NCBI GenBank assembly: GCA_049516635.1
Contig: JBEKSX010000009.1
Coordinates: 1 to 41,697 of the forward strand
Reading direction: 5' to 3'
DNA: 41,697 bases
Origin: JBEKSX01 sp049516635
GTDB taxonomy: Bacteria > Bacteroidota > Ignavibacteria > Tepidaquicellales > OLB5
Shown: positions 17,272-26,390 of the stretch, piece by piece
How the letters are laid out: each line of letters starts with the position of its first letter
Position numbering within the stretch: position 1 is the stretch's first letter
Position numbers and translations under genes: made by a program
Notes under the pieces: generated by a model
Database searches by the model: none
What the model was told of the DNA's origin: nothing
What the model saw: only the letters and a program-made list of their open reading frames with translations

Positions 17272-19495
17272 CTGTCTCGGGATACTTAATCCTGTGATGA
17301 TGTATTCCGACAAGCGTTTTAAGGAAACTGTATTTGATCTTGATCAGGTCCTTCAGAGTCAGATCGCATTCATCCAGCTCGCCTTCCATAAACCGTGATT
17401 TGATTATTTCATCGATCTGGGTCTCCAACCGAGCTGGGGTTGGGTCTTCAATGGCTCTTGTAGCTGCTTCAACTGCATCTGCCAGCATAACGACACCGGT
17501 TTCTTTGGTCTGGGGTTTGGGTCCGGGGTAGCGGTAAATATAATCGTGTACGGTATCGTCCGGATCTTCTTCACTCCTAGCTTTCTCAAAAAAGTAAGAA
17601 ACTAGAGTAGTTCCATGGTGCATGGGAATAAAATTTATAATTTCCTGGGGAATGCGGTATCTCTGGGCAAGCTTGATGCCATTCTTTACATGGGAGATGA
17701 TCATTTTAGCGCTAAGTGACGGGTTAAGCTGTTCGTGCTTGTTCTTTGCATCCATCTGGTTCTCAACGAAATAATCTGGGGTAACAACCTTACCGATATC
17801 ATGATAATAACAGCCGACCCTCGAGAGTATCCGGTTTGCCCCGATCTCTTTTGCAGCTTCTTCCGAAAGATTTCCCATTATAATCGAATGATGGAAGGTC
17901 CCCGGAGCTTTTGAAGAAAGCTCACGGAGCAGAGGATTATTAAAATCACTCAATTCGAGGAAAACAAGGTCAGTCGCAACACGAAATACTTTCTCGTAGA
18001 AGATAAGAAGCCCGTAAGCGAGTATAGGTGATAGGAGTGAATTTAATGCAGCCGCGTAAAGCTGGGTTCTTATAACAGAAATATCATCATACCTTTCAAA
18101 TCCGCTTGCAATGATAGTAACAAAATATCCAATGAAAATAAATATCATAGAAACAAATATCTGCGAACGGTTCTTAATGTCTCTGACCGAATAGATCACA
18201 AGTACCGATGCCGCAAAATTCGGTATGAAGATCTCATACTCCCCTCCCCTTATGGCAGAAACCAATATGCATATTATTATAATGCAATAGAAAGCCACAC
18301 GCGAATCAAATATTATAGCAAGGAGCATTGCCGCAACAGGTACAAAAATCATGTACTCAACCGGGAAGCTGGTCTCGAGGTTGAGACTGATATAAGCCAA
18401 TAAGCATTCAAGCAGAATGACCGTGGATATCAGTATTAACTTCGTATTATCTTCAAATATACGTGACCTCATTTTGAAAAGAAATATCCCTATCAAGGTG
18501 ATCATCGCAAGTACGAAAAGGAATCTTCCTAATTGCTGGATATAATAATCCCTGCTCCCCATCTGCTCGCTTCTGACCTTTTTATAGGATTCCAGCTTTA
18601 ACTTAATTTCTTCGGTGATAGGATCATGTCTGCTTACTATCCGCTCATTCTCTCTTACAATTCCTAATGTTTTGTGAACCGAATCAGCAACAGCTACAAG
18701 GATCTTATCGGTTTCATCCTGATTATATTTCAAATCCGTGTAAACGTACATCATAGCAATTTTTACGGCGATACCGGCGAGATCATTATTCTTAAAGAAG
18801 TCGTTGAAGTCATTCTTTAACATCCTTGTTACATCATCCAGGTCACGCAACTCATTAGTATCTAAATTTTCGACTACTTTATTCTTAATGTATGATACCT
18901 GTGGAGTCCGAAACCTGTTTTTCGGTATATCAATGATCTTTTTACTGTATACCTGATTCAATGCCTGTATTATCTTCTTTTTGAAAGCTTCAAGACCGAT
19001 CTGGCTGGGGTAGGCACTATTGAGAGTAAAAAAAGTTTTCCACTCATCTTCACTAAGAGGTAAGTTCAAAGCATATTTCATGTTATTAAGAATCTGGATG
19101 CTGGTAGTTCTTTTCTCCTCAGGTAATGATTTTTCTTTTTCAAGTTCATAATCGTAATCGAATACCTTTTTGATCCGTATGAATTCATTATCCAGGGAGT
19201 CAAGCAAGTTCAAGTGGCTTGAGATTTTGGTATTATTCAGGTCGAATACGGGGAGCACTTTTGTCTTGGCTTCTTCGACCTCTTTCTGGTACTGTGTTTC
19301 ATTTTTATAGATTGGAAAGCTGAAAGGTGCTATCAGGTCTTCTTTACCCCAAACCATACCGACTGTATAATCTGCTTCTATAGTCTCATATCTGGGAAAC
19401 ATTAGAGTAATAAGCACCGCAGTTGCTAAACCTATAAGGAATTTGAAGGTTTTATCCGTTTTTAGGTCTATTTTAGCTTTTTTGAGTTTTGGCAT
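17252..19495 (-). CDS. 7TM-HD (PgpH-like) membrane phosphodiesterase
   Basis: This is a 747-residue protein with one N-terminal membrane helix (about 17-33), a large extracytoplasmic 7TMR-HDED-type region (about 40-315), then seven membrane helices (about 320-500) and a C-terminal cytoplasmic HD domain. Motifs are TFHHSIIMGNL (about 530-540) and YYHDIGK, with the HD pair at about 564-565. The architecture matches PgpH, a cyclic-di-AMP phosphodiesterase in Firmicutes, and this is the likely activity. Many Bacteroidota homologues are annotated only as HDIG proteins. The acidic C-terminus (DDEEEK) ends within the start of xerD. Confidence 0.9.
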   Translation of the reverse strand: MPKLKKAKIDLKTDKTFKFLIGLATAVLITLMFPRYETIEADYTVGMVWGKEDLIAPFSFPIYKNETQYQKEVEEAKTKVLPVFDLNNTKISSHLNLLDSLDNEFIRIKKVFDYDYELEKEKSLPEEKRTTSIQILNNMKYALNLPLSEDEWKTFFTLNSAYPSQIGLEAFKKKIIQALNQVYSKKIIDIPKNRFRTPQVSYIKNKVVENLDTNELRDLDDVTRMLKNDFNDFFKNNDLAGIAVKIAMMYVYTDLKYNQDETDKILVAVADSVHKTLGIVRENERIVSRHDPITEEIKLKLESYKKVRSEQMGSRDYYIQQLGRFLFVLAMITLIGIFLFKMRSRIFEDNTKLILISTVILLECLLAYISLNLETSFPVEYMIFVPVAAMLLAIIFDSRVAFYCIIIICILVSAIRGGEYEIFIPNFAASVLVIYSVRDIKNRSQIFVSMIFIFIGYFVTIIASGFERYDDISVIRTQLYAAALNSLLSPILAYGLLIFYEKVFRVATDLVFLELSDFNNPLLRELSSKAPGTFHHSIIMGNLSEEAAKEIGANRILSRVGCYYHDIGKVVTPDYFVENQMDAKNKHEQLNPSLSAKMIISHVKNGIKLAQRYRIPQEIINFIPMHHGTTLVSYFFEKARSEEDPDDTVHDYIYRYPGPKPQTKETGVVMLADAVEAATRAIEDPTPARLETQIDEIIKSRFMEGELDECDLTLKDLIKIKYSFLKTLVGIHHHRIKYPETDDEEEK

Positions 19496-19504
19496 AGTTG
19501 AAAT

Positions 19505-19521
19505 GCAGGTAAATAACCTGC
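19505..19521 (-). promoter_or_regulatory. Small hairpin in the 7TM-HD gene leader
   Basis: GCAGGT and ACCTGC form a perfect 6-base-pair stem around a 5-base loop, 9 bases upstream of the ATG at 19495. No Shine-Dalgarno is visible between the hairpin and the start, so it could affect initiation or be an operator. It may also be chance. Confidence 0.3.
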
Positions 19522-19683
19522 AAAATTAAATCAACACTTACTTAAGTTAATAGTATTAATTTAATAATAAATAAATTCTTAAATTGTGAAGAATTATATG
19601 GATATAATTAAATGAATAAAAAGCTAGTTGTTTCGGTGGAAGAGCGATAGGAATGTTACTCGAGGTATGCTTATTATAATCTA

Positions 19684-19983
19684 TTATATTTCGTAAAAAG
19701 TGGAATAATTGGCTTTTTTACCAATAACATACTCACTGAAAAGTTTATTTGTCAGCTCAAAAGTCTTGTCATCTGTATCATTTTCAAGGTTTTCGTACTC
19801 CTCTTCATTTTCACAAATATAGATCTCGGTGAAGTTATTTTTTTTATTCTTATCTTCAACTATCATGTAATTTTTGTTCGAATTTTCCAAAATGTGTGTT
19901 TGAAGTTCTTTGATCGTTGTAAGATAATCCTCCCGTTTATCAGGGTCTATATCATAATTTATTTGAAATATAATTCTGGGCAT
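19684..19983 (-). CDS. Small ABM-like protein, unknown function
   Basis: From ATG 19983 the protein has 99 residues. It starts MPRIIFQINYDIDPDKREDY and has a beta-alpha-beta pattern with an acidic helix (ENEEEYENLENDTDD). That is reminiscent of dimeric alpha-beta barrel (ABM) proteins, but no signature residues confirm it. A TTG three bases further upstream (19986) is also possible; ATG is preferred. It stands alone, 77 bases downstream of the permease gene, with a 188-base gap before the 7TM-HD gene. Confidence 0.65.
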   Translation of the reverse strand: MPRIIFQINYDIDPDKREDYLTTIKELQTHILENSNKNYMIVEDKNKKNNFTEIYICENEEEYENLENDTDDKTFELTNKLFSEYVIGKKANYSTFYEI

Positions 19984-20060
19984 CAATCTATTTTTACAAA
20001 TATACCTCCCTGCTTCTTTAATTGAAAGGTAAAATTTTACTTAAAATGATAACATTTACT

Positions 20061-22133
20061 CTAAAGATCAACTTTATATTCCTGATCTGCAGTTATAATT
20101 CTTATCGTTAGGCGGTGATTTTCATCAGATTGAACCGTACCCCATAAAAGAGCCAACTGCTGCAATTGTACATCCGGTCTGTACTTAGCTGAAAGACCTA
20201 TTATCACTTCTTTCACCTTCAGAGCATTTGCTACGCTGACGATAGAATAAAATGCATTATTTGTGGGGACTATAAGCGGGATAACAGGCTTACCTATTTT
20301 CTCGGCAACATTTACTACAGCACTGAAAAGATATACTTCATCAGGTTCAAGGTCCTGCCTCACCTCTGTGTTTAGTTTATCTTTGAACACCCGTGCGATA
20401 AATACGATAATATCGGTAGTTTCGATATCAGTTTCATTAATAACCTTTTGCATGTGGCTTAGATTACCCGGATCCCTGACAGCAACCAGGATCCTGTTTT
20501 CTAATTTGCTGCCAATGGATTCAGGTGTAAGCAAATCCTCGCCGTTTAAGTTGAAATGTTCCAGTACACCGTGATGTTCATCGATAAAATGTTCGTCACC
20601 CTTGTGCTCAATTTCTTTACGTATAGACTTTCTTTTCACTATAATTTCGGATATTACGAATATCAGGAAAAATGTAAGTGTGAAAATTAGACCTGAAATA
20701 GTTGCAATGGGTTTAGTGAAAAGATTCGTCACTGCAACAAAAAATAGTGCAAGAAATATTATTGATAGTCCGATCGGTATTTCTACTTTTCCGATGTGGA
20801 TATTCAGCGGTACTTTCCATTCTCGCGGGCGTTTGTCCTTGAATCTCAATACAACCATAGAGAAAGCTTTAAAGGTCATACTCCATATCACACCGAACGC
20901 ATAAGCTTCACCTAATACTAATATTTCACCCCGTGAAAAAACAATAGTAGCTATTTGAAGAGCAGCTATGAGGGTAAGTATCCTGTGAGTAGTACCGTAC
21001 TTTTTATGCGGTTTTCTGAACCAATCAGTGAGGACTTTATCTTCCGCTACTCTGTTTAAAACTGAATTAGCTCCAACTATAGCGGTATTAACTGCACCGG
21101 AAAGTATCAAAACACCCACTAAAACAACAAATCCCTGCATACTTAAACGTATCCATTGAGGACCGTAGAGGAACATGGTTATACCCCCTATCAGGTTATC
21201 TATGTACTGGGGGCGAATATTATCCGGGATGAGCATCATTGCGAGGAATGACACACCGGGAGTAAGAATTACACTGAAAACAAAGATAATAAGACCTGTT
21301 TTTTTGAAATTCTTAAGCTTTGGATATTCGACCTCCCGATAGACCTGACCGAGGGTTTCTTCACCGCTCATAGCCAGGAGGGTATGACCGAATGCAATAA
21401 TAATGGTCACAAAATAAATTGACTTGATCCAATCGACTTCCTTGAGCCAGCCATAGGCTTCATCGGACAGCTTTAACTCGAAGGGGGGAAGATGTGTCGT
21501 GATTGGTTCATTCTTTATCATGAGAGTAACTATTCCCCATATTATTACGGCAGCCCCCATAAGTGCCGTAATACCAAAAATTTTTAAAGCTTTATCAGAA
21601 GATTCTTCAATTCCTTTAACGTTTTCCCACCAGAAAAATAGAGTAATAATTACCGCCACGATGACAGAGGAAATGTTCCTATCCAGATGAATATTTACCC
21701 CTGTAGAGGATAGTATATCATTCAGCAAACCGGTCAGATACTGCCCTCCGGAAACACTGCTGATGGGACCTGTGAGAATATAATCGAACACAAGAGCACT
21801 GACTGAAACCTTTGCGAACCAATCGCCAAGTGCGAATTTAACAACTCTGTAAACGCCACCCCTTGTAAAAAGCGGAGAGGATTCAATATAAAGTGCTCTC
21901 ACAGCATAGGAAAAGATCATTACCATAAGAATAAAATAAGGGGCTATCTTACCTATAAACTGCTCTGCTATACCTCCAATATAATATGCCGTAGAACCCA
22001 GATCTCCGATAACAACGGCTGCCGCTCTCCAATAAGAGATAAATGTAAACATAACCGTAGTCAATACGATAACCTTAGTCGTCTTACGGCTCAACAGGTT
22101 GGTTTTCACTTTCTGATCTGATGTTTCTGCCAT
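20061..22133 (-). CDS. APC-superfamily permease with C-terminal USP-like domain
   Basis: This 690-residue protein has about twelve membrane helices in residues 15-500. APC features are visible: GGVYRVVKFALGDWFAKVS in the first third, a GEETLGQVYREVEYPKLKN segment in the middle and GANSVLNRVAEDKVLTDWF later. After a hydrophilic stretch with HKGDEHFIDEHHGVLEHF, residues about 545-690 form a universal-stress-protein-like alpha/beta domain (RILVAVRDPGNLSHM, VIPLIVPTNN). The cargo, an amino acid or organic cation, is not determined. It starts 4 bases after the stop of the zincin gene and is probably co-transcribed with it. Confidence 0.88.
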   Translation of the reverse strand: MAETSDQKVKTNLLSRKTTKVIVLTTVMFTFISYWRAAAVVIGDLGSTAYYIGGIAEQFIGKIAPYFILMVMIFSYAVRALYIESSPLFTRGGVYRVVKFALGDWFAKVSVSALVFDYILTGPISSVSGGQYLTGLLNDILSSTGVNIHLDRNISSVIVAVIITLFFWWENVKGIEESSDKALKIFGITALMGAAVIIWGIVTLMIKNEPITTHLPPFELKLSDEAYGWLKEVDWIKSIYFVTIIIAFGHTLLAMSGEETLGQVYREVEYPKLKNFKKTGLIIFVFSVILTPGVSFLAMMLIPDNIRPQYIDNLIGGITMFLYGPQWIRLSMQGFVVLVGVLILSGAVNTAIVGANSVLNRVAEDKVLTDWFRKPHKKYGTTHRILTLIAALQIATIVFSRGEILVLGEAYAFGVIWSMTFKAFSMVVLRFKDKRPREWKVPLNIHIGKVEIPIGLSIIFLALFFVAVTNLFTKPIATISGLIFTLTFFLIFVISEIIVKRKSIRKEIEHKGDEHFIDEHHGVLEHFNLNGEDLLTPESIGSKLENRILVAVRDPGNLSHMQKVINETDIETTDIIVFIARVFKDKLNTEVRQDLEPDEVYLFSAVVNVAEKIGKPVIPLIVPTNNAFYSIVSVANALKVKEVIIGLSAKYRPDVQLQQLALLWGTVQSDENHRLTIRIITADQEYKVDL

Positions 22134-22137
22134 ACGA

Positions 22138-22512
22138 TTAAAAACCCGCTTTTCTTATCTCCTTATCGTTCATACCAAAATAATGGGCTATTTCATGAAC
22201 CACAACCTCTTGAATTTTTTTAGACAGTTCAGTTTTGCTGTTACAGACTGCCTCAATATTTTTTTGAAACAAAATAATTCTATCCGGCATTGTACCCGAA
22301 TACCATGTATTGCGGTGTGTATAGGGAATCCCCGAATATAAGCCCAATAACTGCCTCCTATCGTGTAAATCCAGCCGAGCTAAATCATGATCCGAAGGCA
22401 AATCTTCTACAATAAAGATGATATTGTCTAATTTTTCCTTAAATATATCGGGGATGGACAGCATGGAGTTCTCCATAATCTCCTGAAATTCCTCTTCTGT
22501 AACACTGATCAT
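22138..22512 (-). CDS. Minimal zinc metallopeptidase (Zincin_1 family)
   Basis: This is a 124-residue protein whose C-terminal half contains HEIAHYFGMND (about 107-117), the HExxHxxGxxD zinc site of the short zincin family (PF06262-like). Upstream residues include DIFKEKLDNIIFIVEDLP and LLGLYSGIPY, both typical of this family. It is cytoplasmic, with no signal peptide. The substrate is unknown and proteolysis has not been shown for the family in general. It leads a two-gene run with the APC permease. Confidence 0.88.
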   Translation of the reverse strand: MISVTEEEFQEIMENSMLSIPDIFKEKLDNIIFIVEDLPSDHDLARLDLHDRRQLLGLYSGIPYTHRNTWYSGTMPDRIILFQKNIEAVCNSKTELSKKIQEVVVHEIAHYFGMNDKEIRKAGF

Positions 22513-22783
22513 AAAGAGGGATGGAAGAAAATATTTCGAGAAAACGGTAATGTGTGGGATGGGTGCTGGAAAAGGTTTAATTTGTTAATTCTTAATCGTC
22601 CCGTAATAAAATCCGCAATATAATGTAATCCGATACTTCTAGTAGGTAAATCTATATCCATTTAGTTTAGAATTATCAAAAATATATCTAAGCATTATTA
22701 AAATCAATTGATATAAATATTACATTGTGTTCTATTGCTGATTTTACTGGGATTTCGAATAAAATACGCTGATTTTGTATAAT

Positions 22784-23464
22784 TTACCTGAATATCTGAA
22801 GTACTTTTACTACGCGGAACGCTTCGCTGTATTTGTATTTTTTCGTAAATTTTGACAAGTGTTCCCTGAGCCAGTCTTCAACTTCGTCAAAATGGCTGAA
22901 CTGGGAATGATGTTGTCTAAGTATTTTGATCTTCCTGTTCAGGTTTTTTGTAATATTTACGAAGCAGTTGGGTTTGTTGGAACCGAAAAAATACAGTACA
23001 TTCACACGATGAGGCTCTCCCGGATACATATATTTATTTTTCGCAGCGAAAACCGCATCGAAAACTGCCTGGCCAATATTCCTATGGTCACGGTGACTGA
23101 GGTTAATGTTCTCGAAAGTAATATTAGCAGGATCGAAAGAAAATATGATCTCCGGCTTGACTTTCTTGATTATTTGAACAAGTTTTTTCCTCAAGTCATC
23201 TGAATTATGAAGAAATCCGTCTTTATAGCCTAGAAAAAAAACTTTTTCCACCCCAAGCATTTTTGCAGCATTTAGCTGTTCATTACGACGTATGCTGATT
23301 CGCTGTTTCCTGGGCTTAATGCCGGTCTTAAAACCGCTTTCTCCGTTCGTAGCTACTGCATAATATACATCGAATCCATCTTTCATAAGCTTCATTAACG
23401 TCCCGGTACAGGAGAATTCAATATCATCGGGATGAGCTCCAACTGCCAGAACCGCTTTTTTCAT
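22784..23464 (-). CDS. PIG-L/LmbE-family deacetylase
   Basis: This 226-residue zinc-dependent enzyme has GAHPDDIEFSCTGTL near the N-terminus (AHPDD, about 8-12) and NLSHRDHRNIG in the middle, the usual metal-binding residues. The family removes N-acetyl groups from GlcNAc-containing molecules (BshB in bacillithiol synthesis, MshB, GPI intermediates). A BshB role is possible but needs bshA and bshC, neither of which is here. The start overlaps the stop of lptB by 4 bases (ATGA), so the two are translationally coupled. Confidence 0.88.
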   Translation of the reverse strand: MKKAVLAVGAHPDDIEFSCTGTLMKLMKDGFDVYYAVATNGESGFKTGIKPRKQRISIRRNEQLNAAKMLGVEKVFFLGYKDGFLHNSDDLRKKLVQIIKKVKPEIIFSFDPANITFENINLSHRDHRNIGQAVFDAVFAAKNKYMYPGEPHRVNVLYFFGSNKPNCFVNITKNLNRKIKILRQHHSQFSHFDEVEDWLREHLSKFTKKYKYSEAFRVVKVLQIFR

Positions 23465-24228
23465 TTTTTCCCTGCCTGTTTAATTTTAACACTTTCAGAA
23501 TACCTGTCCAATTTAAAACTTTCTCCCAGATAAAGCTTACGGACCTTTTCATCAGAAGCCAGATCAGCAGAAATACCCTGCCTGAAAATCTTTCCTTCTA
23601 TGAGTATATATGCCCTGTCAACGATTGATAGAGTTTCATGTACATTGTGGTCCGTTATGAGCACACCTATTCCCCGATCCTTTAGAGCAGCAACAATTTT
23701 CATAATATCCTCAACAGCTATAGGATCGATCCCAGCAAAGGGTTCATCAAGAAGTATGAATTTAGGGTCAGTAGCTATGGCACGAGCTATTTCGGTTCTC
23801 CTTCGTTCTCCGCCGGATAGGAGGTAACCTTTCCTATCAGAGATATTTATTATCCCGAAATCTTTCATCAATTTATCAGTATTGCTTTCTCTTTCATATT
23901 TATCAAGATTCATAAATTCCAATACAGAATAGATATTTTCGTAAACAGTCATTTTTTTAAAAATGGACGCTTCCTGCGGGAGATAACCTATACCAAGCCT
24001 GGCTCTCTTATACATAGGCATATCCGAAATGTTTTCTTCATCTAGAAAAATCTCACCAGAATCCGCTCGTATCATCCCTGTTATCATGTAAAAAGTTGTT
24101 GTTTTGCCTGCACCGTTGGGTCCCAGCAAACCTACTATCTCACCTTGCTTCACGTTAAGGGATACCTCATCTACTACTGCACGTTTGCTGTAAATTTTGA
24201 CTAGATTTCTAGCTGTTAATATTGTCAT
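23461..24228 (-). CDS. lptB: LPS export ABC transporter ATPase
   Basis: LptB powers the Lpt bridge that moves LPS from the inner to the outer membrane. The 255 residues show a Walker A GPNGAGKTTT (about 35-44), a Q-loop at GYLPQEASIF, the ABC signature LSGGERRRTEIARAIA and Walker B FILLDEPFAGIDPIAV, then LITDHNVHETL. The LLSGGERRR signature and the GIDPIAV sequence after Walker B are characteristic of LptB among ABC ATPases. LptF and LptG are not in the window. It sits 10 bases downstream of tnaA. Confidence 0.94.
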   Translation of the reverse strand: MTILTARNLVKIYSKRAVVDEVSLNVKQGEIVGLLGPNGAGKTTTFYMITGMIRADSGEIFLDEENISDMPMYKRARLGIGYLPQEASIFKKMTVYENIYSVLEFMNLDKYERESNTDKLMKDFGIINISDRKGYLLSGGERRRTEIARAIATDPKFILLDEPFAGIDPIAVEDIMKIVAALKDRGIGVLITDHNVHETLSIVDRAYILIEGKIFRQGISADLASDEKVRKLYLGESFKLDRYSESVKIKQAGKK

Positions 24229-24238
24229 ACAGGAATTA

Positions 24239-25645
24239 TTATATGGGTGAAAATTTTGCGGTAAAATGCCTGAGAAACTTAGGCTCTTCGATAATTTTAA
24301 AACCTTTCAATCTGTTCTTGTTCTTCTGGATTTCGAGGAATACCTCCGCTACATAATCAATATGGCTCTGTGTATATACCCTTCTTGGAATAGCAAGGCG
24401 CACAAGTTCCATTTCTGCAGGTATAAACTTTTTATTTTCGTCATATTTTCCGAACATTACACTGCCAATCTCTACAGATCTAATACCACCCTCAATAAAA
24501 AGCTCGCTTACCAGTGACTGCCCTGGAAACTGTTCAACCGGTATATGATTCAGAAACTCTTTGGCATCAACGTAGATTGCATGACCTCCAACGGGTTGTA
24601 TAATGGGTATCCCGCTGTTGGTGAGCTTATCGCCGAGATACTCGGTTGATCTCATACGATACTGCAGGTAATTTTCATCAAGCACTTCTTCCAGACCCTG
24701 CGCGATTGCTTCCAGGTCTCGTCCGGCAAGACCTCCGTAGGTCTCGAAACCTTCGGTTATAATTAGTAAATTCTTGCACCTGGTATATACATTCTCATCA
24801 TTCATAGCTATAAAGCCGCCTATGTTTGCAAAGGCATCTTTTTTAGCGCTCATAGTACATCCATCAGCATAAGAGAACATTTCATTAGCAATTTCAAGTA
24901 TTGACTTACCGCTATAACCTTTTTCTCTATGCTTTATAAAATATGAATTTTCGGCAAATCTGCACGCATCGAGGAATAAAGGTATTCCGTATTTATTACA
25001 GATCTCTTTAGTATTCCTGATATTTTCCATTGACACAGGCTGGCCTCCGCCTGCATTATTAGTGATGGTCAGCATGCAGACCGGAATATTCTCTTTACCT
25101 TTTTGCTGTATATAATTCTCAAGTTTTATTAGATCTATATTCCCCTTGAACGGATGAATGACCGAAGGATGTTTGCCTTCTTCTATCACAAGATCATCAG
25201 CAGTACCTTCGTTGAACTCAATATTCGCGCGGGTAGTATCAAAATGATTGTTATTAGGTATAAACTTGCCTTTTCCATTAACATGAAAATTACCATCAGC
25301 ATCGAATTCACTCAGAAGATTTGTAAAAAGAATTCTTTCAGCCGCCCTCCCCTGGTGAACTGGTATTATGTGCTTAAATCCGAATATCTTTTTGGTCACC
25401 TCTTCAAATTTATAGTAACTTCTGGAACCGGCATATGATTCGTCCCCATCCATTAAAGCTGCCCATTGTTTAGCGCTCATAGCAGATGTCCCGCTGTCGG
25501 TCAGGAGATCAATTAACACATCCTCTGCCGGAATCATGAACGGATTGTAAAAAGCTTTTTTCAGGATCTCTTTACGCTCATCCTTAGTTGTGAACTTGAT
25601 CTGTTCGACACTTTTTATTTTAAAAGGTTCAATGATGGTTTTCAT
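24239..25645 (-). CDS. tnaA: Tryptophanase (beta-eliminating lyase)
   Basis: This 468-residue PLP enzyme splits L-tryptophan into indole, pyruvate and ammonia. The PLP lysine is probably Lys269 in TMSAKKDAF; other family motifs are IDLLTDSGT, PVHQGRAAE, FLDACRFAENSYFIK and YGGLAGRDLEA. The closely related tyrosine phenol-lyase has an arginine after SME (SMERG); here the sequence is RSVEIGS as in E. coli tryptophanase (RAVEIGS), which favours tryptophanase. No tnaC-like leader is seen; it lies mid-operon between the Sir2 gene and lptB with gaps of 10-13 bases. Confidence 0.88.
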   Translation of the reverse strand: MKTIIEPFKIKSVEQIKFTTKDERKEILKKAFYNPFMIPAEDVLIDLLTDSGTSAMSAKQWAALMDGDESYAGSRSYYKFEEVTKKIFGFKHIIPVHQGRAAERILFTNLLSEFDADGNFHVNGKGKFIPNNNHFDTTRANIEFNEGTADDLVIEEGKHPSVIHPFKGNIDLIKLENYIQQKGKENIPVCMLTITNNAGGGQPVSMENIRNTKEICNKYGIPLFLDACRFAENSYFIKHREKGYSGKSILEIANEMFSYADGCTMSAKKDAFANIGGFIAMNDENVYTRCKNLLIITEGFETYGGLAGRDLEAIAQGLEEVLDENYLQYRMRSTEYLGDKLTNSGIPIIQPVGGHAIYVDAKEFLNHIPVEQFPGQSLVSELFIEGGIRSVEIGSVMFGKYDENKKFIPAEMELVRLAIPRRVYTQSHIDYVAEVFLEIQKNKNRLKGFKIIEEPKFLRHFTAKFSPI

Positions 25646-25658
25646 GTTTGGATAACTT

Positions 25659-26387
25659 TTATTTTAATAAAATATCATTTAGTGATTTTAAAATCTCACC
25701 GCTTTTACCCTGTAATACTTCGTTCATTTCTACTGAAATTGCAGTTGGTTTAGTATTAATTTCGACTACATAGGCATCATATTGTTTTGCTATCAGGGGT
25801 AATAATGCTGCAGGGTACACCTCAGCTGAAGTGCCGATGGTAAAAAATACCTCTGAGCTTCTGGCACACTCTTCAGCGAACTTAATCGCATTGTAAGGAA
25901 GCGTTTCACCAAACCAAACTACATCCGGTCTAATAATCCCCCCGCATTCACATCTCAAAACTTTCTTCTCCTGAATATCCACATCATTATATTGCTTCCT
26001 GCATTTGATACAGTAATTACGTTCGATGTTGCCATGCAGTTCTGTAATATTTCTACTGCCTGCTCTCTGGTGAAGATTATCTATATTTTGTGTAATTAGA
26101 TTGAACTTAGGAAAAAAATTTTCCATTTCTGCTAAGGCATAATGACCCGGATTGGGCTTTACCTCTCGCATGATCTCGCGTCTGTGTTGATACCAGCTCC
26201 ACACAAAATCGGGGTCAGACATAAAAGCCTCGAAATTAGCCAATTGTTCCGGACGGAATTTTTCCCATATACCGCCTGGGTCCCTGAAAGTGGGCACACC
26301 GCTTTCAGCTGAGACCCCTGCACCTGTAAGTGCAGAGACTACCCTGGCTTTCCTTAACCGCTTTATTAGCTCAGAAGAAAATTCCAT
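25659..26387 (-). CDS. Sir2-family NAD-dependent protein deacylase
   Basis: This is a 242-residue sirtuin. It has GAGVSAESG (22-30), TFRDPGG, TQNIDNLH (99-106), catalytic His118 in ELHGN, and four zinc cysteines at 126, 129, 146 and 148. Tyr66 and Arg69 (WYQHRRE) match the pair that lets class III sirtuins (CobB, SIRT5) accept succinyl or malonyl lysine, so it is probably a desuccinylase as well as a deacetylase. Substrates are unknown. It lies 3 bases after pdxJ in the long minus-strand operon. Confidence 0.93.
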   Translation of the reverse strand: MEFSSELIKRLRKARVVSALTGAGVSAESGVPTFRDPGGIWEKFRPEQLANFEAFMSDPDFVWSWYQHRREIMREVKPNPGHYALAEMENFFPKFNLITQNIDNLHQRAGSRNITELHGNIERNYCIKCRKQYNDVDIQEKKVLRCECGGIIRPDVVWFGETLPYNAIKFAEECARSSEVFFTIGTSAEVYPAALLPLIAKQYDAYVVEINTKPTAISVEMNEVLQGKSGEILKSLNDILLK

Positions 26388-26390
26388 TTG

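Noticed and set aside
24239..25645. Tyrosine phenol-lyase instead of tryptophanase
   Set aside because: The residue after SVE is Ile as in tryptophanase, not the arginine of tyrosine phenol-lyase; flanking sequence (HFTAKF) is shared by both.
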